A DNA stretch of 64,000 bases from Coffea arabica. Lineage: Eukaryota > Streptophyta > Magnoliopsida > Gentianales > Rubiaceae. Of this stretch, positions 24,100 to 38,196 are shown piece after piece (position 1 is the stretch's first letter; the number at the start of each line of letters is the position of its first letter). Location of the stretch: NCBI RefSeq assembly GCF_036785885.1, contig NC_092312.1:15146001-15210000 (forward strand), written 5' to 3'. The notes beneath the pieces are model-generated. The model was given only the letters and a program-made list of their open reading frames with translations, did not search any database and was not told where the DNA came from. Position numbers and translations under genes: made by a program.

Positions 24100-26887
24100 G
24101 AAGTCCAAACAGAGTTTGTTTGAAATGGTCGTCAATTTGACAATCGCCCTTTTTGTCTGCACCGATTGCGAGCGCCAAAGAAGTCGGTACAAGCATACTT
24201 ATAAAGTCCCTCCCGGTCGAGTCGGCCAACCCGATTTATCCGGTAGGATCGAATTGATCACTAATTAGGTGAGTTAAGCAATAGATTCATCTGATCAACG
24301 ATTCAGCGGTTGGATCACCGATTTAAAATATTGATTATTTTTATAATTTAAAATATATTATTATATTTTATAATATAACTGTTGTGCAACCTGCGATTGA
24401 ACTGGTGATCCAAACACCTCTTCGGATCGGGTTTTAAGTCGGGTTTAAGAGTACAAGGTCCATTTTTCCAAAGAAGTTTTATCGTTTTGGGCCTCGTTTG
24501 TTAGTTTAGCCGAGAGAGAGAGAGCTTAAATTGCGAGATAAATATAATTTGACTTTGAATTATTCCGATCAGAGTTAATCTACTTAAATTGTTTGGGACA
24601 TTTGCAGAGAGAAATTAATTTGAATTTATGAGTATTACAGTTTTCTTCTTGAAAGTTTTATGGACAAGGTAACTTTTCTTTCATTTCTCTTCATTTGGCA
24701 AAAGACGTTTTTAGTCATTTTTGCATTCCATTTCTTCCTATACTCTAGAATATTTACTTTATTTTGTGCTTCCAACTAGTGTAGGATAAAATTTCACTAT
24801 CATTAATTATAGATGCACTCTTACTTTATAGGTGACACATTAATTCTTAAAGTATAAAATCCATCCCACTTTGATTATTAAACTTTGAGCATCACTTGCC
24901 TACTATTATGTTAGCTAGTTTTGACAATCGGTTACATATTTTAAGGGATAAAATATCCAAAGTTGAAGTTTAAGAACTAAACTCCGATTATACACTTCAG
25001 AAAGTAAAGAGCTCAAAATTAAAACTAACTTAAAAATTAAAGTGGGCCGGGAGTGCATCGATAGCTTAAAATTGATCCAGATGAGCTGAATTAAGGGGAT
25101 GTTCGGATCCCGTTAAATTAGTTCCAGTCATGATCAGTGAAAGCCTTTTCTAGTTTCTGCTGCATGTACCATATTGAGATAAATCCTAGTGACCCTATAC
25201 GAATTGTTTGATAATTTCTGAATAAACTCTTTACTCGTTTCCTTCCGGAGAAAAAGGTTTGCTGCATCTGTTCGTAAAATAAAAATCATTTGGATTTGTC
25301 TTGTATTCAAGATAATTTAAAACGAACACATTTATGTTTACTTGCAAAATTAAAAACAATTTCTCACTTCTCCAGTTCACAAGGAAAGACAAACAAAACA
25401 GAAACGACTTAAAATTCACAATCACAAATAAAAAAGACTTGAATAATCAGACTGATGGGTCTAGTTTGCACGAGGAGCTTTGAGCACTACATTTTATAAA
25501 CATCTAAGAATACGTATCGAAATCCAATCTGATGCTTCGTCGGTCATAATTCATAAGTCGCCAAGTATCTAATTCCCATCAAAGCAGCAGCCAAATTCCT
25601 GGTTGAACTTTGGACTTGATTTCCGAATAAGGTTGTTAAACTTGGACCAGTAAGTGATCAGCTAATGGAATATCGAGTCGATCGTGACATTAACCAGTTC
25701 AACCAATTAAACTGGTTGAGTTACCGCTCCACCTTTTTTTTAATGTATTTTAATATTTGTTGTCCATGGATTTTTCTCAAATGATATAATGTTGGACAAC
25801 AGATTACTTAAACTACAAAAATGTATAAGCTAAGCCTCAAATTTACCTAGTACTAATTAACAAAACATAGAATATTAATGTAATTAACTAAAGAAAACTA
25901 AGCAATTTCGAAAGTAGCACTGATCAATTATTAACAAAAACATATATTTGTATCATACATCGTATACAGGCAAAACTTGAAGGTCTAATAAATTAACATG
26001 GTGAAAGAAATAGTTCAAAATTGGGGATTTATCATTTAATACAAATAGGACCAAATAAATCATATTTTTGCAATGCCAATGACGTGAGAAGTTTAAAGTT
26101 GACACCAAATGAGTCTTGGAATAGCCAAAAAAAAATAATGATGAGAGTCCAAAATTCTATTGTTAAAATTTAGATGATTTCATTTCAAATTACAGTTTTA
26201 TCAAACGCACCCTAAATTCTATTCAATTTTCCGCTGCAGAGCACATAATTGTATGTGTACAAAGTTGTTAAGGATATCATCTCTACATACGGTGTGAACT
26301 ATGTGTAGAGGTTTGATGTGATAGTGCTTGGCGTTTGATTTTAAGATCGACGTAATACTTGAATTTTTGGATTTCAGTCCTTTCTGATAATAAGTAATGA
26401 CTAGCATATATTCAAATACGTCTAGAAATTAGGCGCACAGATTCTTATACATCATAGTCTAGATTTTTAAATGTGCTGCTTTGAAATTTGAAAGAACAAA
26501 TTCAACATTTTCCTAAAACTGTAAGAATGTCATGGCGACAGTAGACACTAGCCCTTTTAACACTAAGCACTTTTGTTATAGTTAAGTTTAGAATGACATG
26601 GAAAACGATGTAGTTAGAGTATTTCAAATTTATGGGATTTGAATAATTTTCTTCCGAAAAGGATCAAATGTATGGGACAAGTGTTGAGTTGTAGAAAAAT
26701 ATATTTATGACTTAAAAATACATTTTTATAACCAACAATTACAAGGAAAGCCTTAAGCTAGAGCAGTAGTATGGCATCAATCTTGCAAGCCATAACATCA
26801 AGAGGTAGAAATACAATAGTGAAAAGAAAGATTTAAGCATTGTCTCAATCATCTCTTTTGACTCTAATTTAATTGAAGTTTACATCT
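24100..26887. other. Intergenic between genes C and D, no gene seen
   Basis: No recognisable exon. Two GC-richer stretches, about 24200-24460 and 25630-25735, look like degenerate transposon ends, but I could not define boundaries or target duplications. Confidence 0.5.
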
Positions 26888-29800
26888 TCAAAGTTGAGCT
26901 AAGCGACTTATGTCAATTGGATATGCATCTGATGACTTTTGAGCCCTGTACGCTCTTCTTCCAACTATGGTATTGGCAGCTTCAGTTGGATGAAAAGCAT
27001 CCCAAAACAGATATTGATTTCTATTTCGACATGGAGTTTGTAAAGGAAGACATGTTATTTGGCCATTGTTTCTTCCAACACCACAGCAACCTCTATTTGT
27101 CACAGTGAAACCTACACCAGGAAAAAAAAGGGCGAAAATACAGCAATGTCAATTACAAATATATACTTTGAACCATTTTTGCAATATTTCAAAAATTCTG
27201 CTAGTTGACTCTTTTTGGTCAAAAACGAAAACACTAATAATCACCAAATTTTTTTCCATTGAAATTTGCAAGACCATTTAATACGAGGCTCAAATTTTTT
27301 ATCAAGGGCATCACAAGTTGAGTTTTGTGTTGTTCAAACCGATTCATGTAATTATTACTATATTTAATAAAAATTTGAACAGTTGTTGTATAATCGCAAA
27401 CATAGTCGTATGTATTCAAAAGTTCGAGTTTAAGCCCAATTGTATGAGTTTACACCAAAAGCTGTGAGAATTACATGAATTGAGTTAAACTGGATAGAAT
27501 TCAACTTGTGAGGCCCTAATCCTCAAACTTTAGGTTTGAAATTGCAATTTTCTCTTTTAAACTACATCCTTAATAGTTAATTTTGGGAAGTAATGTGTAC
27601 AATACCAAAGCTACCATCTACTTTCATAAATGCTTGAGACCAATATCAGCACGAAGCATTGAAGTAAAGAATGATGATGCTGAGAAAACTGCAATAATAA
27701 TTTCAGAAACTGTAAGGAGGCTCATGACCACAAATCTCATGAAAGATTAAAAGTTACCATTCTTTGTCTTCGTTGACATCATTTCATAAATGGAAATTAC
27801 TCTATCTAGCAAAGGACAATCAGAAAAATATCATTTTCTAGGAAAAATGGCAGGAGAAGTTACCATAAGAAGAGGGACTGTTGAGTATATCCTGGAAAAT
27901 GCCATAAGAATCGATGTAGATAAATCTTGCATCGGTGAACTGGTTGTTCAAGGTGTCCACCAATGCCTTGAGTTGGTTATTGAACAACTGATTGGCATTA
28001 TTGATTCTTGCCACACAGGTCCTGCCATCTGGGCTATTTTGGGCCAATGCATTTGGGCTGCAGCCAATTTGACCCACTCCAAGTAGAACAAGCTTCCTTG
28101 CTCCGTAGTTGTACATTATCTGCCGTCACACGTGTGTCAAAATTTGGGAAAGCACATTCAAAAAATTGGGGGAAAAAAGTGGTTACTACTCTCTTTTTAA
28201 CTAAATTTGATCTACTGCATTTTTCCTATTAGTCATTAAAGTAATTAATGATAAATTTAAAAGTAATTTCCTGCCTCACTTTTTGGTTTTACTTTTTCTG
28301 TTGGCCATAAAAAAAATAGTCTTTTCCAAAAAAAAAAAAAGAGATTAAAAGAAAAAGAAAAGAGTGGTATTGAAAAATACCAAAATTTTGGTATTATTTT
28401 ACACTATATTCTTAACTAAACTAGTCTTTGCCCTCTCTTTTTTCTGAGAGAACTCAGCCCTCCCATTTTTACAGTTATCTAATTTTTTCCCCCAAGTTTT
28501 TAATTTTTCGCTTCTTGCAAAAAACGTATGCGTTATTTCTTTCATGGTGCTTATATGCATAATGGTTATCCAAAAAAAAAGTAAGATACATGCAACCTTT
28601 CTCTACTTTTTGCCAAATTATCATGGTAATTAAAGAAACAAATGATAGATGCACATGTAAGGGAACCTACTGTTGAATAAGAAGCTGAGCAAATTGAAAT
28701 GAGATTCATTCACTTACCCTTATTTGCTCAGCATACTGTTGAATCAGAACCTGAGCATATTGCTCAGGTGTATACTGCCTGCTAGTTGGGTATATAAGAG
28801 GCATGAAATAATTGTTGAGGTAGTCATTGCTTCCGAGTCCAACTGAAAATATGCACTGGCTTAGGTAATCTGCAGCAGCATTTTCATCTCCCAGTATGTT
28901 CACAATTGCTCTCACTGTGTTTATGTAGTTCCTCACTTGTCCAGAAAAGCTTATCCTTTGACCCTAGTTATATTAGAAAAATGGTTTGATTGAAAAAGGG
29001 AAGCCATATTTCATATGGTATTTGATTAATCAACAAAGGCAAAAAAATTGGAAAATTTTTGAAAAATGGTTAGTTTAGTACCAACTGCCTTCCAGTTTCC
29101 TCTCTAATTCCAGCAGCTGCAGAAGCATAATTTACTCCTCTGAGTATGTCTTGGCCACGAACTCTTGAATAAGGTGGAATATAACGGTCGAAGCCCAATT
29201 CCTCAGCTGCATGCGCATAGAAATAAAAAAAAAAAGATATTAGTCAGACAATTTTTATGAATATCAAAAGACAGATTCACAAACATATGGAACAACATCC
29301 CATCTTTACAACATCTATGAAATGTCTAGAGGATTTTTTTTTTTTTTTTTTAGTTTTATTCATAGGCAGAATTATAAAATTTCTTCTGAGGGAGTGAACT
29401 TTAAATCAACTAATCTTTAATTTGAAATATTTTTAATTTTTCGTGGGGGCAAAAGTTTAACTATACATAAAATTTTAAAAAAATTCAACTTTTCAAGAGA
29501 GAAAAAAAATTAATTTTTCAAAACTTTCTTGAGAGAAAGGATTTTTGGTTGGGGGGGGGGGGGGGGGTAGGTGTAGGAACCGCTTCCCGCCACTCCCTAG
29601 TTTCGCTCATGATTGTACTATTATGGATCTTCTGGTCCAAAATTTACTTGGTAGATTAGTGAAGTAAGCAATTGATTGCATGACACGGTACATAGTGCCA
29701 TTTACATTTAATGATGAGAAAGGCATAGATTGAATTAAATGTTGACATGATTACGTGGATGAATAGGTTTAATGACTGCCTCGAGATGCAATTGGATAAT

Positions 29801-30681
29801 AAAAGTAGAACATGCAGACAGCAGTCATGCACTGTTCGAATGGATGCAAGAGACTGTGAGTGACACTGAAGGAGCTCGTGAAATATTAGAAGAAATCTTG
29901 TTTTTTTTTTTAAAAAAAAAAAATTTTTTTTTGTGGCTATTTATTGGGGATACTAATATAGATCTCATGACATGCAATTATTATAGGGCATCAAAATAAT
30001 GACAAATCTCATTCTAGACTTTTCTCATGGTATATAGTAGAAAGATGCTACATTAGGGAGGGAGTCAAAAAATTTGAATCGAAGAAATTTAAGAAAGGAT
30101 GTTTGCTCGGTAGAGATAAGGATTGGAAATGCCTACAAGTTTGAGATTAGGGGAAAAAACAATGACGTTATGCTTGGGAGGTTAAGCACACAATTTAATT
30201 GTTAGTAGTAATATATTTGGATTAAAAGTGTTTGTAATTAAACTCTCAAAATCACAGATCGAGCATGTAACTTACTACTCACTGGACATGTTACATAGAA
30301 CTTACCAAAGGAACTAATGAATATACTTGCTTAATTAGGACATATAGTAGACAATGCGCGCAAAACAAGTGAAGTGACGGAGAGAGTAAGAAGAGAGAAA
30401 TTAAGGAAAATAATGGTTGAGAACTCACTTATGACATCTACCGTGGTTTTCCCATTAGAAAACCTTCCCGTTGGTCCGCGGGGAAAATCAATTCCATAAG
30501 GCAAGTAATTGGCTTTAGCCAAGGAGTTGAGGTTGTTGTTGTTACCATTGTCCACTAGGGAATCACCGAAAATGAAGTAACATGGGACTTGGGGTTGTGC
30601 CAATACCCCATTCTCAACATTCAGCAGCAGCACCAACACCACTACAAACACCAAGGACAACTTCTTGCATTCGCCCCTCAT
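26888..30681 (-). CDS. GDSL esterase/lipase gene D
   Basis: Secreted GDSL/SGNH esterase, 367 aa. Exons: 30681-30429, 29206-29082, 28963-28718, 28119-27864, 27111-26888; all GT-AG and in phase, with exons 2-5 the same length as in C and E. A signal peptide covers about residues 1-28. Catalytic Ser41 lies in FIFGDSLVDNGNNN and the dyad is Asp331/His334 in FWDAFHPTE. The last exon is nearly identical to that of gene C, down to the SRLAQL end. I chose the ATG at 30681 (MRGECKK) because it matches the starts of C and E; an in-frame ATG at 30780 would add 33 residues that do not look like a signal peptide. Intron 1 holds a run of 17 G at 29551-29567. Likely active, substrate unknown. Confidence 0.95.
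29551..29567. repeat. Poly-G tract in intron 1 of gene D
   Basis: Seventeen G in a row on the plus strand, hence poly-C in the transcript. It lies about 200 bp from a run of T at 29334-29351. Confidence 0.95.
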
Positions 30682-30829
30682 TATTGCGCAAAATTGTGAG
30701 GAAATTTTTTTCAAAAGGGTTTCAAGGAATTTTGCAGAAAATAGTGGTAAGTCCTTAATTCCTAGGACGACACAGTTCACAGTAGGATGCTTTGTGGCTG
30801 AGTGACGAGCTTGCCAGGATGAATTGTGC

Positions 30830-30839
30830 TATATATATA
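30830..30839 (-). promoter_or_regulatory. TATA box of gene D
   Basis: An alternating TATATATATA stretch about 150 bp upstream of the chosen ATG, in the same relative place as in C and E. Confidence 0.55.
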
Positions 30840-30931
30840 CACACACACCAATTGGAAGAAGATAAGAGTGGGACAAACAAATAAAAAGGGGTGCACCAAT
30901 TGATATGGGAGTCATTGGTTCAGAAATTGAC

Positions 30932-30992
30932 TTTATGGATGAGAAGGCAGTGAAGGTTGCATTTAATTCACGCGGATACAGTATGAGGTTCC
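30932..30992 (-). promoter_or_regulatory. Conserved promoter block of gene D
   Basis: Paralogous to 24028-24084 and 45063-45124. On the minus strand it reads GAATTAAATGCA, which contains an exact L1 box TAAATGCA and matches the HD-ZIP IV site GCATTAAATGC at 10 of 11 positions. A CCGCGT core lies 3 bp further upstream in the promoter. Confidence 0.6.
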
Positions 30993-30999
30993 ATGTATT

Positions 31000-33719
31000 G
31001 ATGTTGTCTTTCTAAACTGTGAAAACAAATCGAAATGCCTGCAAAGCCATTGTGATCTGATTGCTACGCACCAAATTGTAGGAGTACAAAGATTAAGTCT
31101 ACTGGGCATTTTAAAAAAAAAAATGAAATGAGATGAATCTGCATGGATATATCTCAATCCGACTTAATCTCCATCCAAAATTTGAAGGTCTGATCTCAAG
31201 TTTTCATGCAAAGAGAATATTTGCATTAAAACAAGGTCTAAGTACGTGAAAGACTGAAGATAAGTGGAGGTTTGGAAGAAAATAACACTTGCTGGTTTAA
31301 ATGATTATTCCCGATTTTGAGCAACTTTAGCGGTATAGCTAATGTTTTCGAATACTCCAGATGTAATTCGTTATCTTATATTAAAACGTCGGAAACAATG
31401 TCCTTGCTTGGTTTTCTGTTCTTTTTTCACCATTTTAAAACAAGATATTATGTAGTGGACAAACTTCTTCTCCCTTTTTCCTACAAGTAATAAAAATTAT
31501 TTTAGAGAATATGGTAAGATCCCAAAAAAAAAAAAAAGATATGCCAAGATCAGATTAATCAAGACATTTTTTCCCAAAAACTTTTTATATTTTTCATAAC
31601 AATCACTTTTTATTTCAAATTATTACAGTGCATATTTCTATCAAAACTCCAACAAAGAGCAATCCAAATGGATATCCTAAAATGCATGGTTGACCATATG
31701 AACAGATATCAAATTAGGAAAATAGCCACATATACTTTGACTCGGCCTTTATCACCAATTAGAGATAACAAGCGGTTGGCTATTTCAACGTCGTTGAAAG
31801 CATGCAATTGGTTTCGTACTTTCGTTTATGAAGATGACTTCTGTCAATTTGACATTTTAGTCCAGTGTATGGGAATCGAAAGTCGTGTATAGCTATTAAG
31901 GGATTAGAAGAATTATGTAAAAAAAATAAATAAACCACTGAGAGCTAAACCATAATTAATCCAGCAATTTAACTGAGAATGCATAGGTTACTTCACCTCG
32001 ATTTGTACAGGATATATCATCCAAATATGATCATTTTTTGTCGCTTTACCTAAGCACATAGGTTAAAAATAGTGCATTAACTTCCCACAAAAAGAAAAGA
32101 AAAAAAAACCCGTAGTTCACTCACCGACCATGTATGTGTGCTTTTTTCCCAGAATTGACTACAATTATTATTAGTTTGAACATTCTGGAAGCGAACTCCC
32201 TCGAGAATGATGCATTTTAGCCTCGGTCAATAACCGTACGTTTACTACTTTGTGGAGCATGTAAAAAAGAAAAAAAAAAAAGAGGATACAAACTTGAAAA
32301 GATCTTTTCTAATGTTACTCGGACGAGTGCCTATTAGTACACCTAAATGATACGTTATTTATTATTATATAAATACACATACTAATATTTATTACGCTCC
32401 TATATTTAAATACTTTACTTAATTAACTTCACTTTTGTGGAAGAAATAAGAATTAGTATGTGAGAAATCTCTTGATAAGATTCTGCCGACATCGGTTTGC
32501 CAAACCCTACTTGAAATTCCTTCCAAAAAAAAAAAAAAAAATCCTACTTGAAATAGGATTCCATACTAATCCATTTCATAAATGACATGGTGGCTCCACA
32601 AATCCTTTTCCTAACTGTATGTTAATTAAGGTGATATGTAAACATGCATGTGATACCTTTAATCATGCGTCTTCTGGGATCAACTGAACAATTTCAACTC
32701 CAAGAAAGTGATGAATAAGGCACAATTTGGTGAAGATTGAAAGGTTCAACTTTAACTTTAGTAGTTGTGGACTCAGCAGTCCATTTCTTTACTAATAATG
32801 CTCTTGTGGAAGCCATCACAAGTTCACAACATTAATTTCTGAAAGAGATATGCTATAATTATATGAAATGAAAAAGATAATGACTCCATTTATTGCGTGG
32901 ACAGAGTCTTACCAAGTAACGTGGTGGGTCGGCAAAAGCTTATAATAAATCACGGGCTGCAATCAATACGTTTCCATCACCATTAATTACTCAGAGTTGT
33001 TAAGGGTATTAAATTAACAATTTTCAGTTAGTATATTTTCAGAAGAATAACGATACACAATTCGAAAATTCTCGATTAATTCATCTTATGTTGGATATAT
33101 ATAACGTTCTAACGTGAATATAAAACCTACAAATTTATAAGATATCTAGATTTAAAAGGTATTTCCGCCCCTATGCATTAATTATTAGTAAAGATTTCCG
33201 CGATTAGAGTTTCAAAATTCTAACTGTATATTACCATTCTTCTTAGGAAAAAAAAATAGGGAGAGAAAAAAGAAAAGCTGCCATTATGGTGTGCCGTTGG
33301 GTTGGGCTTGATCTTATCATTTTATTTCCCTACAATTTTTTTTTTTTTTTTAAAAAAAGGACATATATCTTACCTCCATCGTCTCCATCAAATGTAGAAA
33401 CAAGTTCGATTTGACAGTTTGTTAAGCTAGGAAAAGAGCGTCTGTGCAACATGGGATCTTTAGATATTCTGGATTAAAGTGTTTAATTGGAAGTTAAAAT
33501 TTGTCATACATCAAAACCTTTTAATGAAATTTATAGAAGTGTATCTGCCAATTAAAATTTAACCAATTAAAAGAAAAATGGTGTTGCATCTTGGTCCTAA
33601 ATTGGGTATGGCAAGTTTCCCCATACATCCGTTAGAAAAAAATCCTCAACCACTTTTTCATTAGTTTAAGTACTTTTATTCATATTTAATTATGTTAAAT
33701 ATGAACATTGCCTGACGGC
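31000..33719. other. Intergenic, no gene seen
   Basis: AT-rich sequence with poly-A runs. I recognise no exon, RNA gene or complete transposon. Confidence 0.5.
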
Positions 33720-33883
33720 TTTGTTTGGATTGTGAATTATTTACCAAATTATATCTGCTTACATCATCATTACAATTTCCAACGCACCTTTTTAGCTTCT
33801 CAATTACCTTTTTATCTCACATACATCACATCACAAAAAGTGCTACAGTAAAAATATCTCAAATAATTCACAATCCAAACAAA
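33720..33883 (+). mobile_element. Small MITE, copy 2 of 3
   Basis: 164 bp with perfect inverted ends TTTGTTTGGATTGTGAATT. The body matches the copy at 12188-12355 in the same orientation. It carries no coding capacity. The target duplication is not clear. Confidence 0.8.
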
Positions 33884-34191
33884 CCTATATGTGTAATGTC
33901 GACTACCATTTTGAGTTCCCTGTTGCCTTAGTCGTTCTGTCTACAAGATTGTGTAATGTCAACTCTGAGATTAGTCAATTCTGAAATTGTGAAGCAGTCT
34001 TACCCTCTCTAGAAGCTTATTTTAGGATTATAAATTTCCTGTTTCCTTTTTTTTTGCCCTTTTGTTTATAGGTTGCCATTTTACTTTTTGAGTGTTTCCG
34101 GTATTTATATAAACATAAACTTCAAATATGTGAAAGCCAACATCAGGTTTTTCATGTTCTTTTCGGATCGACAAGAACACATGATCGAATC

Positions 34192-34717
34192 TAGGCCTGT
34201 CAACGGGTCGAGTTTAGACCCGGATCCGGACCGAATCCGTGAAATTATTACGGGTATGGGTAGGGATTTAATTCCGTTTTCCGGACCCGAATCCGGATCC
34301 GTTTTGTCAAACAAAAAAACGGGTCGGATACGGAATATAGTATTCCGACCCGTATTAGACCCGGATCCGGATATAAATGAATTAATAATTTAAAAAATAT
34401 ATATTTATCAATATAATTTGATTAGGGTGATGTATTTGAGTAAAGTCAATTTGATTTCTTTTCTTATTTGATTTTTTCTTTGCATTAGTTAGAAATTAGT
34501 TTACAAATATATTTTTTTTCTCATTTTTATTAGAATTTATAAATTTTGCTAAATTTGCGCGGATAGACCCGACCCGGATCCGGGACCCGCCGGATCCCGG
34601 ATCCGGAACATAAAATAAAAGATCCGTCGGGTAAACGGGTCGGATCCGGTTCCGGTATAGTAATTCGGGTCCGGAATAATGAATTCCGGCCTGGACCCGG
34701 CCCGTTGACACCCATAA
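34192..34717. mobile_element. hAT-like non-autonomous element 1
   Basis: 526 bp, flanked by a perfect 8-bp duplication ATCGAATC (34184-34191 and 34718-34725), the hAT length. The ends are related: TAGGCCTGTCAACGGGTC on the left and, reversed, TTATGGGTGTCAACGGGCC on the right. Subterminal regions are packed with GGATCCGG/CCCGGATCC-type palindromic words. No transposase. Confidence 0.85.
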
Positions 34718-34725
34718 ATCGAATC

Positions 34726-35757
34726 CCACTACTATACATCAATGTTTATTACGAAAAGATCAGCTGAAGCAAACTTGTATTTGTTACAACGAATTAAATT
34801 GAAAGAAGAATTCTCACAATTTAATCCATGAAGCAAAATCCTAATTAGTAAACTACAAAATTAATCGAGTCAAATAAATTGCAAAATTACAAATAAGAAT
34901 AATTGTAAAAACTGAACGGTTTTTTGTCCTTGCTGCTACGATCTTTATAGTACTAAATTTTTAGATCACGTATGAGAACAGACTATAATTGATGATGATG
35001 ACTGTGTAATCAAAACGGCAGTATATTTTTTAGACCAACGTAATTTGGTTGCCGACCAGTTTGGTCGTTTAACATTTTAACCGATTTGGACAACAGAAAC
35101 CTAACTACATGGAGTATTTATCAATAATATTATGTCCTCGTCAATTAATCAAAATTAGAAATCTACTAAGTGGAATTACCAAATGAATAAAATTGAAATT
35201 AAACACAAGATTACAAGGGAACAAATTGATCCCAAATTTAGTGCGGAAGGTATGAAATAAGGATCATCCATAATGAACATTAGGAGAATAAGATAAACTT
35301 GGGTGGGCAATAACTCTCGTGATGCAACCACAAAGTTTATAGTTTGACCTGTGTTTTTCAGTTTAAAAATGGAACTATTACGTGTGGACGGCTACGAGGA
35401 GTCTTGTCCTAACAGCTATATCTTGCACCGACATAAATAAATGGAGTTGTAGCAAATATAGGGAATATGCTCCATAAATCCCTGGTAAGTTTCATTCACA
35501 ACCATACTAGTATTAGAATGCATTGTTTTATTTCTTAGTATCTATCTAACGGGCGCTCATTGAACATTCTTTAAAATGTATTTTAAGTGTTCAATTTTTC
35601 TTTTTTAAAAAAAGTAAATTTTATTATACAAAAGTATATAAATATAAAAAAATAATTATTATTAGTACGTGTATATACATAATAAACTTGGTGTGATTCG
35701 CATGCGTTAACGAGTATTCATTGGATATCCGTTAAAAAAAACTATTTATTATACAAG
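34726..35757. other. Intergenic, no gene seen
   Basis: AT-rich sequence without a recognisable exon or element. Confidence 0.5.
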
Positions 35758-36548
35758 TCTATGAGTCAAATCGAAATATGTGGAGCATTTATTGTACAAA
35801 GTGCTGCCAACTTGACATGGATAAATGAAAGATAAAATTGATAAGATGAGTTATCACACTATTGTATCATTTATGGAGCATTTCCTTTTTCTTGAAGCTG
35901 GTAGAATTAAATTTGAGTAGTAGAATTAAATTTGAGTAGTTGAAGTAAAACACTAGCAAAAACTCCGACGGAACCAGTCAACTACAAAAATGAGTTGACT
36001 CAACCTGGAGTCAAAATGGATGCTAGGTCCCTTAAGGGGCAAGATTTTTTTTTTTTTTTTTCCAAGAAAAACCTTTTGCGGCTCAATTTTACGCCGCAAT
36101 AGTCAATGGCCAATTTGGACTGCTAATCGAACTAAGCAATTGCACCGACCTCGAATCGTCCATTTATTTCATGTGTGTGAGTTCATGCGGTTGCTCCTTT
36201 GTTATTGGAATTATCCAATTTTCAGTTGTCTTCACACGATGGAACTCCTCCCTCCGTACCAAATTGGGAGTTCAACTATTGCCTACTGTAAATCCTTGTG
36301 GTTTGGATTCTCTCCCTGTCTTAGTTGGGTCTTTTCCTTCCCTCGTACTCACAAAAAAGTATGCTAATATTATTTGCAATTTGACACAAAAAATTTTGAG
36401 CAATTTACAATCCATGTTACAATCTAAGGGTGGTGATATAAGTAGTAACAATGACCTTGCACGTAGATCCTTGTACCACATTAGTTCTTTCAATTTTGCG
36501 GCTAATTTGGTGTGGAGTACATTGGCATCCTTTGCTTGCTATCGATAA
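35758..36548 (+). repeat. Decayed repeat of unknown origin, copy 1
   Basis: Aligns in pieces with 48480-48909: a stretch around 35760-35930 with GGAGCATTTAT, and a stretch at about 36448-36500 that reads SNNDLARRSLYHISSF, against KNNNLVHRSLIHVQFF in the other copy. Open frames in both copies end within a few codons of each other. I do not recognise the family. A direct duplication of AGTAGAATTAAATTTG lies at about 35900-35940. Confidence 0.45.
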
Positions 36549-36790
36549 TAAAGACTGACAAATCTAACAACATAAGAATAAAAGCAGAGAATGGCATCTA
36601 ATATATCTGAATTTGAGATGGATTCTGAAGAAAGGTTTTGTATTTAAAGCTTATACAACATCCCTGCCTGAAAAAACAATTTTGCACATAGTGCATTAGG
36701 AAAATGTAATGGTGGGCACAATTTACTAGTCGTCTGGTACATATGGTCCAAATAAAGAGAATTTACAGCCTTAGACTTGGATATTACAAG

Positions 36791-37233
36791 TGGTGCTATC
36801 GAGCCGAGTCAAGCTCCAGTAGTACCATACTCGAGCTCGAACTCGATCAAAATTTGTGCTATTCGAGCTCGAGCTCGATCGAGTAAAAAAATTTGGACTC
36901 GAGCTCGACTCAATGAAATAAAACTAAACTCGAGCTCGACTCGTTTGAGCTCGAATAAGCTCGAGTAAATATCAAGCCCGAGCTACTCGAGTTCGAGCTC
37001 GAGTTTTGAAATAAATCTATAATTTTTTTAAAAAAATATATAATATATAATATAACATAAATATATAATATAAATAAAATATGAAAGCTGAATTAAGCTC
37101 GGCGAGCACTCGAGTACTTATTTCTTGAACTCGAACTCGACTTGTTAAATTTAACGAGTAGCTCGAGCTCGATTTTACCGAGTTCGAGTCAAGCTTTTGA
37201 TCAAGCTGACTCGCGAGCAGCTTGACTTGCTAG
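36791..37233. mobile_element. GAGCTC-rich element, probably a non-autonomous DNA transposon
   Basis: Both ends are packed with overlapping GAGCTCGAGCTCGA words around an AT-rich centre, and the outer ends both contain AAGTCAAGCT or GAGTCAAGCT in inverted orientation. This layout resembles the hAT-like elements at 34192 and 57694. I could not identify a target-site duplication, so the limits are approximate. Confidence 0.5.
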
Positions 37234-38196
37234 CAAGGCCCTTCTTGTTTCCTTGTCTTTGCTCCTCTCTGAACATGAGCATATTTTAAAGCAAACTTGA
37301 TTTTATAACTTAAGCATATTGAGAAAAGACGTTTAAAGAATGCAAAGACTAGCTTAACTGAATTCCAGCCTGTATATCTAGTCTATTCCAAATGAGCCTA
37401 ATCAAGCTTAGTTCTTTTTATACACAATCTAAGAATAACGTATACGCTTGAATGAAACACTTGTAGTTTTTCTGTTTTACTCACAAAACCTTTGTTTTTT
37501 GTAGGGTTTGATGATCGAATAGTAATTTGGAGCTAAATGGAAGAAGTTTGAAGAAACCTTGAAGCGCTCGAGAAGTCACTAGTGTTCGTGGAAGCAGTAG
37601 CGCAACAAGAGGAAAAGTGTTAAAGAGTTTGCTCATGAAAATTGTTTGAATCCTGCCATGGATTGTTGGAATGGATTCAATCCGTCCATGGATTGCAGTG
37701 GTAGAAGACTGGATTCCATCAGTGAATTGAAGGTAGAGAGCAAACCAAACGAGCAAGAAACAAGGTAGAAGAATCCGGCTATGGATTGTTTCCAGGTGAG
37801 CCAGATTTCATGAATAGATTTAAGAATGGTCAAAGCAGAGTTAGAAGAATCCGGCCACAGATTATGTTTAGCTTGGCTGGATTCCAGGCGGAAGGTGAAA
37901 ATTCGTAGAATAAAATGGAGCATGCAATCAAGCCGAACTGAAAGACACAACGCGTCCGCAGATTATGCCCGGATCCGTATGCAACATGCGTATCTTGCAC
38001 TTGGGCATATGCAACTTGCGTATCTTGCACTTTCTTTCATCCATCTTCATGGATATGAAGGGATGATTTTGGCAGAAGATTGCAGATAAGATGCAAAAGT
38101 AGAATCAATGGTAATCTAACCCATTAGGGTTAGAGAAGCTCCAACAATTACAAGAATGGAAGAAGTGTATTTAGCAAACAAGTTTTTCTCTCAATA
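37234..38196. other. Intergenic with short repeated words, no gene seen
   Basis: Between 37640 and 37870 variants of CCATGGATTG and GGATTCAATCC recur. The text looks like part of a retrotransposon non-coding region, but I could not define LTRs or a coding domain. Confidence 0.4.

Noticed and set aside
34073-34742. Frames inside hAT-like element 1
   Set aside because: Translations of GGATCCGG repeats, not proteins.
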